The notes beneath the pieces are model-generated. The model worked only from the letters and a program-made list of their open reading frames with translations. It did not search any database and was not told where the DNA came from. A stretch of 64,000 bases of DNA from Symbiodinium natans (lineage: Eukaryota; Sar; Dinophyceae; Suessiales; Symbiodiniaceae): NCBI GenBank assembly GCA_905221605.1, contig CAJNDS010001402.1, positions 670,001 through 734,000 of the forward strand. The letters are read 5' to 3'. This document shows positions 1 to 10,699 of this stretch, in pieces (positions within the stretch are counted from its first letter, which is position 1; each line of letters starts with the position of its first letter). A program made the translations under genes and the position numbers.

Positions 1-292
1 CTGAACCTTTCTGAAGTCTCAGAACTGTCCTAAACCCCAAGCCCTGAACCGAAAGTCTCAAAGCCTCAAATAACAGTCATCGATCAGGCACTCATCCGGC
101 AGCAAGAGCATCAGGTGCCCGTGAGGCCGAAACCGAGGGAGAGACGCATTTACTACTAATTGCTTATCAGAACCCAAAATTAAAGAAAAACTCAATTCCT
201 TATGAAGGGTAATATAGGGACTATAATTTTCCTTTTGGGGTTCTGAAGCAAATAGTAGTTGAGGCTCTACGTACGGTTGTCGGTGTGTTGAG
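1..292. other. Spacer with degenerate CCCTAAA-like sequence
   Basis: No gene is visible. The first 60 bases are a run of decayed telomere-type heptamers (CCTAAACCCC, CCCTGAACC). The rest is AT-richer with no coding pattern. Confidence 0.5.
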
Positions 293-574
293 TCAGTTTA
301 ACGTGTAGGTTTCGAGCTCCCACCCGGAGGTTTTCAAGAGTAGAAGCACGTTTGATCTTAGGAATGGTCGCGAGTCCTTTATAAAGCGTGGGCTGCCTAC
401 ATCATCGGTCGCACTGGCAACAAGCCCCCGAATGACCAGCTTCTGGGATTTTGTGATGGCATGAGCTTGATTGCACTGCAGAAGAGCTGCTGACATGATC
501 GGAAGTGAGTCCTCAAATGCCACTACGATCTTCAACGAAGCAGTTCGTCGTTCAACCAGTTGAATCGTTTGCAT
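293..574 (-). CDS. Possible minus-strand exon or small ORF, unknown protein
   Basis: A 93-codon open frame on the minus strand begins MQTIQLVERR and ends at 293. Its mix of charged and hydrophobic residues is protein-like and it holds no simple repeats. A second minus-strand open frame lies just upstream in transcription order (856-611). The two could be neighbouring exons of one gene running away from the plus-strand ORF at 1145. I recognise no family. Chance openness remains possible. Confidence 0.3.
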   Translation of the reverse strand: MQTIQLVERRTASLKIVVAFEDSLPIMSAALLQCNQAHAITKSQKLVIRGLVASATDDVGSPRFIKDSRPFLRSNVLLLLKTSGWELETYTLN

Positions 575-610
575 AGTGTGTCCAGAGTTGGACTGTGTAC
601 CGCGAAGAAT

Positions 611-856
611 TTACACAGTCAGAGGAAGGACCAGAAGGCGACCTATGACGATCTTGGCTACCGCAGAAGGGCTGTAGGCAGAGGTGTGGGCTCTAGACGG
701 CCTTTTTGTTGAGGCCAGTCCTTTGCAGACCACCGCAGAAGTGCTTCCGACCTCCTCCCACAGCATCTGTGCCGCGCTTAGATGCTTCGGGGGGTCCGGG
801 ATTTGGAAGGCAGGAACTATTGAAATCTTCATGCGAGGCAGCATGTTGGAGCTCAA
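611..856 (-). CDS. Possible minus-strand coding segment, unknown protein
   Basis: An 81-codon minus-strand frame beginning MSSNMLPRMK has balanced composition (for example KISIVPAFQIPDPPKHL). The plus strand over the same bases also carries an 81-codon frame (684-929), so the strand is not certain. I prefer the minus strand for composition and because another open minus frame follows at 574-293. No domain recognised. Confidence 0.28.
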   Translation of the reverse strand: MSSNMLPRMKISIVPAFQIPDPPKHLSAAQMLWEEVGSTSAVVCKGLASTKRPSRAHTSAYSPSAVAKIVIGRLLVLPLTV

Positions 857-1144
857 AGCTCAGGGCGTGAACCCCAAACCCTGTACTAGGATTTCTTTAC
901 ACGGTTTGGAGCCTGTGCTTCGGGTTTGAACTCGAATGTGCCACATACACAAGTCAAGAAGAACCAGATTGCAATCTTGAGAAGATTGTTGACAGCTTGC
1001 CACGGGCTGGAATTGCGCAGACAAGAAACAGGAGTGCGCACAGTCAAGTCCCTGATCATCTCAAATCCAGTTCCTGATCACAACGTAAGGTTACAAGATA
1101 TCGCCCAAGTATTCCGGCAGTACAGGTGCTGAGGATTCAGCACC

Positions 1145-1870
1145 ATGCCATGTCTGCTCGATCTGAGCAATGGATTCTTGGTGGATGTGCTGGATCTTTC
1201 ATGCGATGGCTCTGTGCTAGAGCTTGCGGCGGCCTCTAAAGCCATGCAGAGTGCAGTCGAAGCTTGCCGATGGATAGCACCGGTTTGTAGCAGATTCCCC
1301 TGGCGGCATCTACAAGGCAAACTCAAGCTGAATGGGCTCTGGAGATACTGGGGCCTGGGAGACTTGAAGAGGAATCCAATTCCGTTTGCCACCCTATGCT
1401 GCGAAATCGAGTTTCAAAACTTGGCGGAGGTCATGGCCTTTCTCCGAGCTGCCAACCACCTTGCAGCTGACACGGTTGATGGGCAGGTGACTTTTGTCAA
1501 CAAGTTTGCCTTCGAGGCCGGGGATGTCGCTCATCTCTACTTTGGAGAAGATGACGGCAACGGCAGGTGGTGCTCAGCAGGCCAGACGAAAGTTTTTTTC
1601 AATGGCCGTCCAGTAGAATGCAGCATCGAGGCCCATCGAGACGAAGAAGAAGAAGTCCCCTGGATTAATGTGTCTGTAGACCATGACTTGCCGATGAATC
1701 CCATGATTTCCTGCAGCAGCCTCCATTTGCCGGAGCTGAGGATGGAGGCCAGCCTTGGAAGTGTTTATGATGTTCACGACCTTCAGGCGGAATCTCCTCT
1801 AACGGAGTTGGTGCGCGCCAGCAAGCCGCTTCCAATGTTTTTGGGCGTCACGGGGTTTGACGCCGCTTGA
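1145..1870 (+). CDS. Intronless ORF, 241 aa, F-box-like N-terminus
   Basis: This is one of the longest repeat-free open frames in the window. The ATG at 1145 follows an A at -3 (cagcaccATG). Residues about 5-45 (LLDLSNGFLVDVLDLSCDG, then LELAAASKAMQSAVE) resemble an F-box helix pair: a hydrophobic start, a Leu-Leu core and the 'aaaSka' turn seen before 'lw..v' in F-box proteins. The rest has acidic and aromatic stretches such as AHLYFGEDDGNGRW and no family I recognise. F-box proteins bring substrates to SCF ubiquitin ligases, but that role is inference from the N-terminus only. Lack of introns in an intron-rich region suggests a single-exon gene or a retrocopy. It ends in TGA at 1868. Confidence 0.55.
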   Translation: MPCLLDLSNGFLVDVLDLSCDGSVLELAAASKAMQSAVEACRWIAPVCSRFPWRHLQGKLKLNGLWRYWGLGDLKRNPIPFATLCCEIEFQNLAEVMAFLRAANHLAADTVDGQVTFVNKFAFEAGDVAHLYFGEDDGNGRWCSAGQTKVFFNGRPVECSIEAHRDEEEEVPWINVSVDHDLPMNPMISCSSLHLPELRMEASLGSVYDVHDLQAESPLTELVRASKPLPMFLGVTGFDAA

Positions 1871-2703
1871 CGAGGCTGCAATCAGCAGATGCCTGCAGGG
1901 TGTCGTTGGAAGCAAAAAGCGATTGGCTTTTTCCGGGCTCAGACACCGGAGTCCTGTAATCAGTGCTAGGTTGCCCAAAGGGAAAGGAGAGGGAGGTGAC
2001 AAGATTAAGGTTGTAGGGCTGAGGGATCCGCTCTGATCATAAACTTGGCTGTTCAGTTTGCCTCTGCCACATTCTGGTTGAAGGTTGGACTCTCGGTGTC
2101 TTGATGCATTACAATCGCGGCACATGAGTCTCTATTCCACGATGATGAGGCCAGTTGTACACTCAAATCTCAAGGGCCGCCTGAACCCGAAACCGTAAAC
2201 CTTCGACCCCAAACCCTGACACCTTGTTCACCGTTTCATAAACAGGAAAGTCGATTTACCCTTCGATGTATGTCAGCTCTCCTTTCAAAGGGGCGCGCAT
2301 GGACCCTCTAGCTTCATGCAGTGTAGGAGACAGTCCCATGTCCGTCACAATGAGGCTATGCCCAGAGCAATGCACTGATGCGTCTCGTGTCCCCAGTGCC
2401 CTGTGCTTCGCTAAGGCTACTGCAATGCAGTCACAGCGATTTCCCGAAGCTTACGATCTCGATGAGGCCAACGGGGGTCCTCGTTCCAGTTTCTTGTGGT
2501 GGGCGCTGTTGCTTCCATCGTACAGAACTGTCAACATCGGGAATCTAGTTTACAGGCATAGGTTCGACAGGCACGTTGCAGCTGCTTGAGATGATCACAC
2601 CGTACCACACGCGAGCATGTAGACTTGAATCCACGACAACATGTTTTCGACAGGCCAGCGATTTCGACAGGCTCTTCAGCTTTGGAGAGACGCTATGCTG
2701 ACT
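1871..2703. other. Spacer with one weak ORF
   Basis: Mostly non-coding in appearance. A 107-codon plus-strand frame at 2266-2589 has plausible composition but no recognisable motif, and I do not call it. Heptamer-like CCC(T)AAACC fragments occur near 2200. Confidence 0.4.
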
Positions 2704-2707
2704 TGTG

Positions 2708-2759
<52 letters not shown>

Positions 2760-2872
2760 TGGGTGTGCGTGCGTGGGTGGGTGGGTGGGTGGGTGTGTGT
2801 GTGTGTGGGTGTGTGTGTGTGTGTGTGTGTGTCTGTGTGTGTGTCTCTGTGTGTGTGTCTCTGTGTGTGTGT

Positions 2873-2938
<66 letters not shown>

Positions 2939-3300
2939 TGGTGTGGGTGTGTGGGTGTGGGTGTGGGTGTGTGGTGTGGGTGTGGTGTGGGTGTGGGTGT
3001 GGGTGTGGGTGTGGTGTGGTGTGGGTGTGGGTGGGGTGTGTGGGTGTGGGTGTGGGGTGGGTGTGGGTGTGGGTGGGTGTGGGTGGGGGTGGGTGTGTGT
3101 GTGGGTGTGGGTGTGGGTGTGGGTGTGGGTGTGGGTGTGGGTGTGGGTGTGCGTGTGCGTGTGCGTGTGCGTGCGCGTGCGCGTGCGCGTGCGCGTGTGC
3201 GTGTGCGTGTGCGTGTGCGTGTGCGTGTGCGTGTGCGTGTGCGTGTGCGTGTGCGTGTGCGTGTGCGTGTGATTGTGCGTGTGCGTGCACGCGTTCGCGC
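2704..3300. repeat. Compound GT / GCGT / GGGTGT microsatellite
   Basis: About 600 bases of almost pure alternating GT-type sequence. It begins as (GTGC)n, passes through (GT)n broken by TCTC, then (GGGTGT)n, then (GTGTGC)n and (GCGT)n. Open frames on both strands here (Cys/Val-rich or His/Thr-rich) are artefacts of the repeat. Long alternating purine-pyrimidine tracts of this type can adopt Z-DNA. Confidence 0.95.
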
Positions 3301-6190
3301 TCACGTTCGCGTTCGCGTGCGTGTTGCGTGTTGATTGTGCGAGGGCGCGCGCTTGTTGCGTGTTGAGTGCACGGGCTTGTGTGTGTGTGGGTGGGTGGGT
3401 GGGTGAGGGGCAGGGGTGTGGGTGTGCCCGTCTCTGAAGGTGCGAAGCTGGAGTTTTGATCTTGAAGCAAGAAGAGTCGGGCCTAAAGCAGTAATTAATT
3501 TCTTCGCATTTGAATGCATGTGGTCCTCCATGATGCAGCCGCGCTGATGTGGACACCAATGGGCTTGCGCATGTACCATAGGGTCGCAGGTTGCCATTGA
3601 TGGGCTGCAGCTCGCAACGTGAATGTGTGACGATGCAAGAAACGTAGTTTCTGCATGCGTTTCACATTGTCTGTAGGGGGCTCTGCTTTGTCGGAAACCC
3701 TCCCTGATGCTCACAAGGACTGAGAGCTCTCACACCTCTGCCAGTAGCCATACGCGCCTTGACTGTATTCGGCCCAAACCCCCGTCACCTGGAGCGAGTG
3801 TGAGGCAAGTAATCCAATGACCACGCAAAGGAGGTAAGTTTGCTTATAATTACTGCTTCCAACTGTAAATTTCCTGAGTATAAATAAGTTCAATGGAAAA
3901 ATAAGGGCCTGCGGCCCTAGTTCTGGGGCATTGCAACCCTAAATCCCTCAAAGAAACCAACACCCTACATGATATCTCCCTATAGAAATTCAACCCCTCA
4001 ATGCCCCTCAAGGGCCTAAAGAATCGTCCCAAACCACTAAAATACCGCCCTCAGCGCCCGAGCTCAAGTCAGGCTCGACCAACAAGCACCTACAGAGATG
4101 CTTGAGGCTTGCAGATCTTTGGTTCGGGACGTAGGGTTTATGAAGGGCTTTGGGGGCTTTGGCAGACTTTGGGTTTGGAATGGGGTGTTCAGAATCCTTA
4201 GAGTAGGGCTTTGGGTGTTTGGGACTTGGGTTTGGGTGTTGAGAAATCTAGGATTCTAACATTGTGTGGGTTACAGTATGGGGCTTCGGGGGCGTCTCGG
4301 ATGCCATTGTTCTGGAACATAGGTTTTAGGCGGGGTCAGGCTTCAGGATTTAGAGCTTGTAGAATTTGGTTTGGGGTGTTTAGGTCCTGAGCTGAGGGTT
4401 TTGGGCATATAGGGCGTTTTAAGTTTTCAGGGTTCGGGGAAAAAGTTAAAGAGATCTCTTGTCTCATAAGTCTTGAAAACTGGATTGCCGGTCCCAGCTC
4501 GCTGTGGTCCATCTGTTTGAACAAGCTCCCCAATCATCACGGACAAAAATAGGCAATCATGCAAGGTTGTCGAGAAGGGTGCCTACGAGGTAGCTGCAGA
4601 ATCTTATCACCACTCAGACCCCCTGCACGTTCTTAAAGAGCCGAGCTGGGACAACCTGAAGCCCGTTAAGTGTCAGCCGCTCCTGAAAGGAAGTCGACCC
4701 AGACGCTGGACCTGTGATACAGGAGGCAGGGAGCGGGTCTGAGTCTGGAGAGGGATGATTGGCAGCCCATCTTGGGATGATGGATAGCTGCCGTTGTTGC
4801 GGACGTCTGAAGGTGTTGTTTGAAATCGGTGTAGGCATCCTAAACCCCAATTTTTGTCCTTGACCAAGGACCACGGACCCCTCCCCCTTCCCTCCCCCCC
4901 CACCCAATTCTCCCTAAACCATAAACTCGAAACTGCAGGACGCTGATGAGCCCTTCAGCCCAGCTCCGTGGATGCAGTGGCCAAGTATTCGGTTTAGGGT
5001 TTTGGGGACGTTTAGGGGGAGTTAGCAACTTCGTGTTCAGGATGTTCGTTGGGTTCAGGATGTTGGGGGTTAGAGGGCTTTGGGGCTGTCGAGGGTTTAG
5101 AAGCGTTCAGCCTCAGCTGTTTAGGGCATCGGATGTTTTGGCTTCACGGTTTGGTAACCTAGGGTTTAATGGGAGTTCACGATAGTTTGGGGCCCTTGAT
5201 AAAGATTCCAAAATATGAAGATTTCGTTGTACTCAGGCCCGCAAGAAGCCCTAAACCCCAACCTCCAAATCGAGGTCCACACTCAGCTGGAGGAAGTACT
5301 GCATGACCTACACGAGATGGAGAAAGACTTGGAGATTCAGGCGCTCTGCCTGTGTTGAGGCTGTGTGCTTTTAAGGCTTATGGGCATCCAGATACGGGTT
5401 TGGGGCTTTTCGGGGGTCCAGGGATCTAAGGTTTAGACTTTTAGGGCTTATAAGGTGGGGTTCAGGGTTTCGTTTAAGGGGAATGGGGGTCGACGATTGG
5501 GCGCATTCGCGCGTCCAAGGGCTTGTTGTTATTTATTATTATTTGTTTTTTGGGGGGGGTTGCGCCAGCACAGACAGGTTGTTCGGTTTGCAGGCCTGAG
5601 TGGGACCAAGCACCGCAAGGTATCGAATTTCTGCATTGAGGTAAAATATTTGTACAATATCATCAGACTAGGGATAGCATAAGATAAACAGATTGAGATG
5701 TTAGATGGTGATAGGATGATAGGACCATACGATAGACAAGGTTATAAGGTTGCGATCTCGGAATGTGAAAGATCACCCCCGTTGCAGGTTCGAACATATG
5801 ATCTCCGCCTCTCCGATCTCGAGGACCACAAACCTTAATACAGGAGCCGAAATACGCCCCTACTAAACCGACTAAACCCTAAACCCTAAACCCTACTCTC
5901 CCCTTAATAGTCCCATTCCAAGTATACAACCCCCAAACTACCCATTCTAATTCATCAGGCCCCAACCCTACACACACCCTGACCATGAGGGCTTAAACCA
6001 TTAAGCCTCGAAGATTCCTAAACAAACGCCTCCAAGTATTTGACGAAAATCAAGTAGATGCAGCTCCCAGGAGGACGCGGAGAAATCTGGAAGCGCGCAG
6101 ACAAACGAGCTCCCGGGCCTGCAGCCGGTTTGAGTTGTGATAACCTCAATAGTATAGGCTCCCACTCTACGGTGTAGTTTTTTAAATAAG
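3301..6190. other. Long spacer or intron rich in decayed TTTAGGG
   Basis: No convincing exon seen. From about 4130 onward the sequence is saturated with variants of GGGTTTAGGG, GGGCTTTGG and their complements, with a purer CCCTAAACCCTAAACCC run at 5874-5895. Open frames at 4946-5185 and 5455-5682 are readings of this repeat-like DNA. Confidence 0.5.
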
Positions 6191-6194
6191 TGGA

Positions 6195-6620
6195 GGGCGG
6201 CCAGGACCCCGGAGACACGGAGGTAGTATAAAAGTGCTGTTTAAATCGTGCATTTAAACGCCTACCCACCCCGCCACCCCCCACCCCTCCACCCCTCCAC
6301 CCCCTCCACCCCCTCCACCCCCTCCACCCCCTCCACCCCCTCCACCCCCTCCACCCCCACCCCCTCCACCCCCTCCACCCCTCCACCCACCCCTTTTGGA
6401 GGGGTGGAAGGGGTGGAAGGGGTGGAAGGGGTGGAAGGGGTGGAAGGGGTGGAAGGGGTGGAAGGGGTGGAAGGGGTGGAAGGGGTGGAAGGGGTGGAAG
6501 GGTGGAGGGGTGGAGGGGTACCGCTTGTTTAAATTGGGCTTGGCGGCCCGATCGAAACCCCGACGGAGGTAGTATAAAGTATCTGTTTAGATATTTAAAA
6601 ATCCGCATGTTTAAAAAGCG
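6195..6620. repeat. Foldback minisatellite flanked by ~65-bp direct repeats
   Basis: A C-rich array of a 10-base unit (CTCCACCCCC, about 6290-6390) runs straight into a G-rich array of a near-complementary 10-base unit (GGAAGGGGTG, about 6402-6515). The two arms could pair as a hairpin of roughly 100 bp per arm. The pair sits between two imperfect direct repeats, about 6195-6262 and 6540-6618. Both contain GGCGGCC, a stretch of A/C-rich sequence, then CGGAGGTAGTATAAA followed by TGTTTA and AT-rich sequence. Confidence 0.85.
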
Positions 6621-7591
6621 TCACCGTAGATTTCTACTTTGCATAGCGGAATTCCCCCTCCCAAATGAACCCTAATTTGGGAACCAGCCTCCGGTAAGTT
6701 GTCTATAAGCCGGCAAAGCGAGCAGGCGCGAAACTGGTGACCACTCTTGGGGTTGATCGTTCAAGGCTGCGTGGTTTTGGGGCGTAGTCCGAGGCCTGCG
6801 CACAGGTACGGAACCCTGTCTACCCAAGTCACTCCAGCCCAGACCTGCTCACGTGGTGCCATTCGAGCCTTGTAAGGTTTCGGTCAAAACTAGAAGAGGG
6901 ATGGCCCGAAAGCATCGATTTGCCGTGCGTTGACTCCATGCAGTTGACTCTCTGCAGCCGAAGTGCATGCACTTGACAAATGTATCCACGAACATGGTTG
7001 CAGTCACTGTGCACTGCACTTGTCCACTGGACGTGTATGCACTTGAACTGCATGGCATTCAAGTGTGTGGAGTTGATGCCATGCACTTGTAGTCAACTCT
7101 ATACACTTCATCGGCATTGATTACAACGCCGAGCTCCACGGTGTACTGCGTTTGTACTACAAAAATCGACTTTCCAGACACGTTTGACATTTGGGCTTTT
7201 TGTCCTTGGGGCCCCAAACATCTTGCTGGAGGCGGGTGCCACACAAACTGTTTTCCCTACAAGTCGATTTTGGGCTGCTGTCATACCCGCCGCGCAAGTT
7301 TGAGCAGCTGTGCACTTTTACTCAAAAACTGATTCATGCGGAACCAGAAGTTTGTATAACAATGATTGGAGGAGTTAGACAAGACAAGCTTTGCACTAGC
7401 TGTTTTCGAGTCTTCTGCAATCCCAGCAGGGGAGGTGCTCGGCCCTTGGCCTGCTTCTGGCTGGCCTTCGACTTCGCAGCCGTTTTTTTGGGGCTTAGCT
7501 CAACTTCGCCTGCAAGTTCTGGCACTTTGATAAGCTGGCTTTCGGCAGCCTGCCACCTCTAGGCGGAAGGTGCCGGAGCTGGCCTGGGAAA
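6621..7591. other. Spacer with stray copies of the downstream satellites
   Basis: No gene called. At about 6930-7110 there are decayed copies of the 14-base unit that forms the 9.9-10.2 kb array (TGCACTTGACTC-like words). At 7138-7182 there is a single copy of the 61-base unit found at 9.0-9.4 kb (GTACTGCG, TTTGTACTACAAAA, TCGACTTTCCAG). Confidence 0.6.
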
Positions 7592-8335
7592 GATTTGGAA
7601 CCAGCGAATTCGGGGACCATGCTATTTGCGATGGTTTTGGAACCAGCGAATTCGGTGACCATGGTACTTGCGATGGTTTTGGAACCACGATATTTACGAG
7701 GTTTTCGAGGCCCCGGAATTCGAGTCCCATGATATTTGCGAGCTTTTCGAGGAATTCGAGTCCCACGATATTTGCGATGGTTTCGACATCCCGGAGTTCG
7801 AGTGCCACGATATTTGCGAGGTTTTCGAGGCACCGGAATTCGAGTCCCACGATATTTGCAAGGGTTTTGAGGAATTCGAGTCCCACGACATTTGCGATGG
7901 TTTCGACATCCCGGAATTCGAGTCCCGCGATATTTGCGAGGTTTTCGAGGCCCCGGAATTCGAGTCCCACGAAATTTGCGAGTTTTTCGAGGAATTCGAG
8001 TCCCACGATATTTGGGATGGCTTCGACGTCCCGGAATTCGAGTCCCACATGTCCGTGAATTCGGGGACCATGGTATTTGCGATGGTTTTGGACCAGCGAA
8101 TTCGGGGACCATGGTATTTGCGATGCTTTTGGAAGAGCGATGGCTTTTGGAACCAGCGAATGGGGACCATGGTATTTGCGATGGTTTTGGAACCAGCGAA
8201 TACGGGGACCATGGTGTTTGCGATGGTTTTGGAAACAGCGAATTCGAGGACCATGGTATTTGCCATCGATGGTTTTGGAACCAGCGAATTCGGTGACCAT
8301 GGTATTTGCGATGGCTTTGGAACAACCAGCAAAAG
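7592..8335. repeat. Satellite A: ~42-bp tandem repeat
   Basis: Tandem units of about 42 bases with the core CACGATATTTGCGATGG or ACCATGGTATTTGCGATGG and an EcoRI-like GAATTCG in most units. Two sub-types alternate: CATCCCGGAATTCGAGTC in the middle, and AACCAGCGAATTCGGGG at both ends. Because the period is a multiple of three, frames stay open on both strands. The long ORFs here (for example EFESHDICDGF repeated) follow from the period and are not evidence of a protein. Confidence 0.9.
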
Positions 8336-8374
8336 ACAAAAACATCCCCGTGTCTTCACGCACGCGGAAGTCCG

Positions 8375-8996
8375 TTGCCATATGCTATTTGCGGTGTTTT
8401 CGAGCTCCCAGATGTCGGTTACCGTGCTATTTGCGGTGTTTTTCAAGCGCCCAGATGTCCGTTACCATGCTATTTGCGGTGTTTTTCAGGCGCCCAGATG
8501 TCCGTTACCATGCTATTTGCGGTGTTTTCAAGCGCCCAGATGTCCGTTACCATGCTATTTGCGGTGTTTTCAAGCACCCAGATGTCCGTTACCGTGCTAA
8601 TTGCGGTGTTTCCAAGCGTTACCATGCTCTTTGCGCTGTTCTCAAGCGCCCAGACGTCGAGCGCCCAGATGTCCGTTACCGTGCTATTTGCGGTGTTTTC
8701 AAGCGCCCAGATGTCCGTTACCATGCTATTTGCGGTGTTTTCATGCGCCCAGATGTCCGTTACCGTGCTATTTGCGGTGCCCAGATGTCCGTTACCGTGC
8801 TATTTGCGGTGTTTTCAAGCGCCCAGATGTCCGTTACCGTGCTATTTGCGGTGTTTTCATGCGCCCAGATGTCCGTTACCATGCTATTTGCGGTGTTTTC
8901 AAGCGCCCCGATGTCCGTTACCATGCTGTTTGCGGTGTTTTCATGCGCCCAGATGTCCGTTACCATGCTATTTGCGGTGTTTTCAGACGCCCAGGG
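8375..8996. repeat. Satellite B: 42-bp tandem repeat related to A
   Basis: About 14 units of GCGCCCAGATGTCCG plus TTACCATGCTATTTGCGGTG plus TTTTCAA. Spacing measured from TATTTGCG is 42-43 bases. The stretch ACCATG(C/G)TATTTGCG(G/A)TG is shared with satellite A, so the two arrays descend from one unit with a diverged other half. One or two units are truncated, near 8610-8650 and 8775. Confidence 0.9.
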
Positions 8997-9385
8997 CGTC
9001 CGCGGCGTACTACGTCTGTACTACAAAAAGCCGACTTTCCAGCCACGGAAGCTCCGGGTGTCCCCGGCGTACTACGTCTGTACTACAAAAGTCGACTTTC
9101 CCCACGGAAGCTCCGGGCGTCCCCGACGTACTACATTTGTACTACAAAAGTCGACTATCCAGCCACGGAAGCTCCGGGTGTCCGCGGCGTACTACATTTG
9201 TACTACAAAAGTCGACTTTCCTGCCACGGAAGATCCGGGTGTCCGCGGCGTACTACGTTTGTACTACAAAAGTCTACTTTCCAGCCACGGAAGCTCCGGG
9301 TGTCCCCGGCGTACTACGTCTGTACTACAAAACTCGACTTTCCAGCCACGGAAGCTCCGCGTGTCCGTACTACAAAAGTCGACTT
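8997..9385. repeat. Satellite C: ~61-bp tandem repeat
   Basis: Seven copies anchored on CTACAAAA at 9021, 9083, 9142, 9203, 9264, 9325 and 9370, giving steps of 62, 59, 61, 61, 61 and a truncated 45. The unit reads GGCGTACTACGTCTG, TACTACAAAAGTCGAC, TTTCCAGCCACGGAAG, CTCCGGGTGTCC. A lone copy lies at 7138-7182 and a reverse-strand fragment at about 21530-21550. Confidence 0.9.
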
Positions 9386-9790
9386 TGGCACCGTGACCAC
9401 GCCGAAACCCGCAGAGGGGTTACGTTTGTATGTCAAAAAAGGCAAAAACACGATGGTTTTGGCACCGCGCCAACGCCGAAACCCGCAGAGGGGTTACGTT
9501 TGTATGTCAAAAAAGGCAAAAACACGATGGTTTTGGCACCGCGCCAACGCCGAAACCCGCAGAGGGTTGTCTGCGCCCACGAAAAAAAGTTCCAAAAACG
9601 ACGGTTTTAGCACCGCGACCCGGCGATTACCCGCAGAGGGTTGTCCGCGGTCAGAAAGAAACGTCAAAAAACGACGGTTTTGGCACTGCGACCACGCCGA
9701 AACCCGCAGAGGGTTGTCCGCGGACACAAAGAAACGTAAAAAAACGACGGTTTTAGCACCACGACCACGCCGAAACCCGCAGAGGGTTGC
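9386..9790. repeat. Satellite D: 74-bp tandem repeat
   Basis: Six copies anchored on GCAGAG at 9411, 9485, 9559, 9633, 9705 and 9779 (steps 74, 74, 74, 72, 74). The unit contains GCCGAAACCCGCAGAGGG, an A-rich stretch of CAAAAAAGG type and ACGATGGTTTTGGCACCG. The words GATGGTTTTGG also occur in satellite A. Confidence 0.9.
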
Positions 9791-9879
9791 AATCCCGATT
9801 GGCGATGTCAACCCAGCCCGCCGCCTTAGAAAGAGTAATTTTAATTTAGAAATCTAGGACTGGGTACGAAGGTCTAGGC

Positions 9880-10216
9880 AATTCACTCATTGCAATTCAC
9901 TCTATGCAATTCACTCTATGCACTTCACTCTATGCACTTCACTCTATGCACTTCACTCTATGCACTTCACTCTATGCACTTCACTCTATGCACTTGACTC
10001 TGTGCACTTCACTCTATGCACTTCACTCTGTGCACTTCACTCTATGCACTTCACTCTATGCGCTTCACTCTATGCACTTCACTCTGTGCACTTGACTCTA
10101 TGCACTTCACTCTATGCACTTCACTCTGTGCGCTTCACTCTATGCACTTCACTCTATGCACTTCGCTCTATGCGCTTCACTCTATGCACTTCACTCTATG
10201 TACTTCACTCTATGTT
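9880..10216. repeat. Satellite E: 14-bp tandem repeat
   Basis: About 24 copies of TGCACTTCACTCTA with minor variants (GTGCACTTC, TGCGCTTC, ACTTGACTC). The array starts from TGCAATTCACTC at its left end. Decayed relatives lie at 6930-7110. Confidence 0.92.
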
Positions 10217-10584
10217 GTTGGGTCAGAGGGCTCCGCACGGAAGAACCCTTCGCGATGTTTTCGGGAAAAATTCGAGCCAACCTAAGGCTCGAAGCCCACC
10301 CTCATGGTGCCACCCTTTCAGGCTCCGGTCGCCACCGCTGCTGCCACCGCTGCCGCCTCCGCCGCACGCTCCTACGCTCGGGAGCCTTCCCCAAATTGAG
10401 TCATTTTTTTCTGGGGAGGTCCTTGGCCCTTCTTCGGGTTGGACCCTCAGACTCTTAGATCCCTCAAAGCTTTGTTCGGATTCCCTGGTTTTGGGGAGGC
10501 ATGCAACTGCGACCCCTGCTGGTGGAACTTGGCACGCGTTCTCGGCACACACCCCCCAAATTCCCCCAAAGTCCAAGCCTTTTG

Positions 10585-10665
10585 ACTCAAACCCTAAACC
10601 CTAAACCCTAAACCCTAGACCCTAAACCCTAAACCCTAAACTGGCCCTAAACCCTAAAAGGGCCC
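10585..10665. repeat. Interstitial telomere-like CCCTAAA run
   Basis: Roughly ten CCCTAAA heptamers, one reading CCCTAGA, with two short interruptions (CTGGCCCTAAACC). TTTAGGG-type copies in the opposite orientation follow at about 10790-10865. Internal position, decay and opposite orientations argue against a chromosome end. Confidence 0.9.
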
Positions 10666-10699
10666 TGCTGAGGCCTGTGGGACCTCCCAGCAGCATCGA

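Noticed and set aside
2625-3559. Long ORFs on both strands (Cys/Val-rich and His/Thr-rich, up to 288 codons)
   Set aside because: They are translations of a GT/GCGT microsatellite, which stays open in most frames.
7495-9857. Overlapping ORFs of 250-439 codons with regular peptide repeats
   Set aside because: The satellite periods are multiples or near-multiples of three and lack stops; open frames exist on both strands, and the units vary as DNA without frame protection.
7592-10216. CRISPR-like array
   Set aside because: Units are contiguous with no unique spacers of constant length, and the DNA is clearly eukaryotic.
10585-10665. True chromosome end
   Set aside because: The run is short, imperfect, internal, and followed by heptamers in the opposite orientation.
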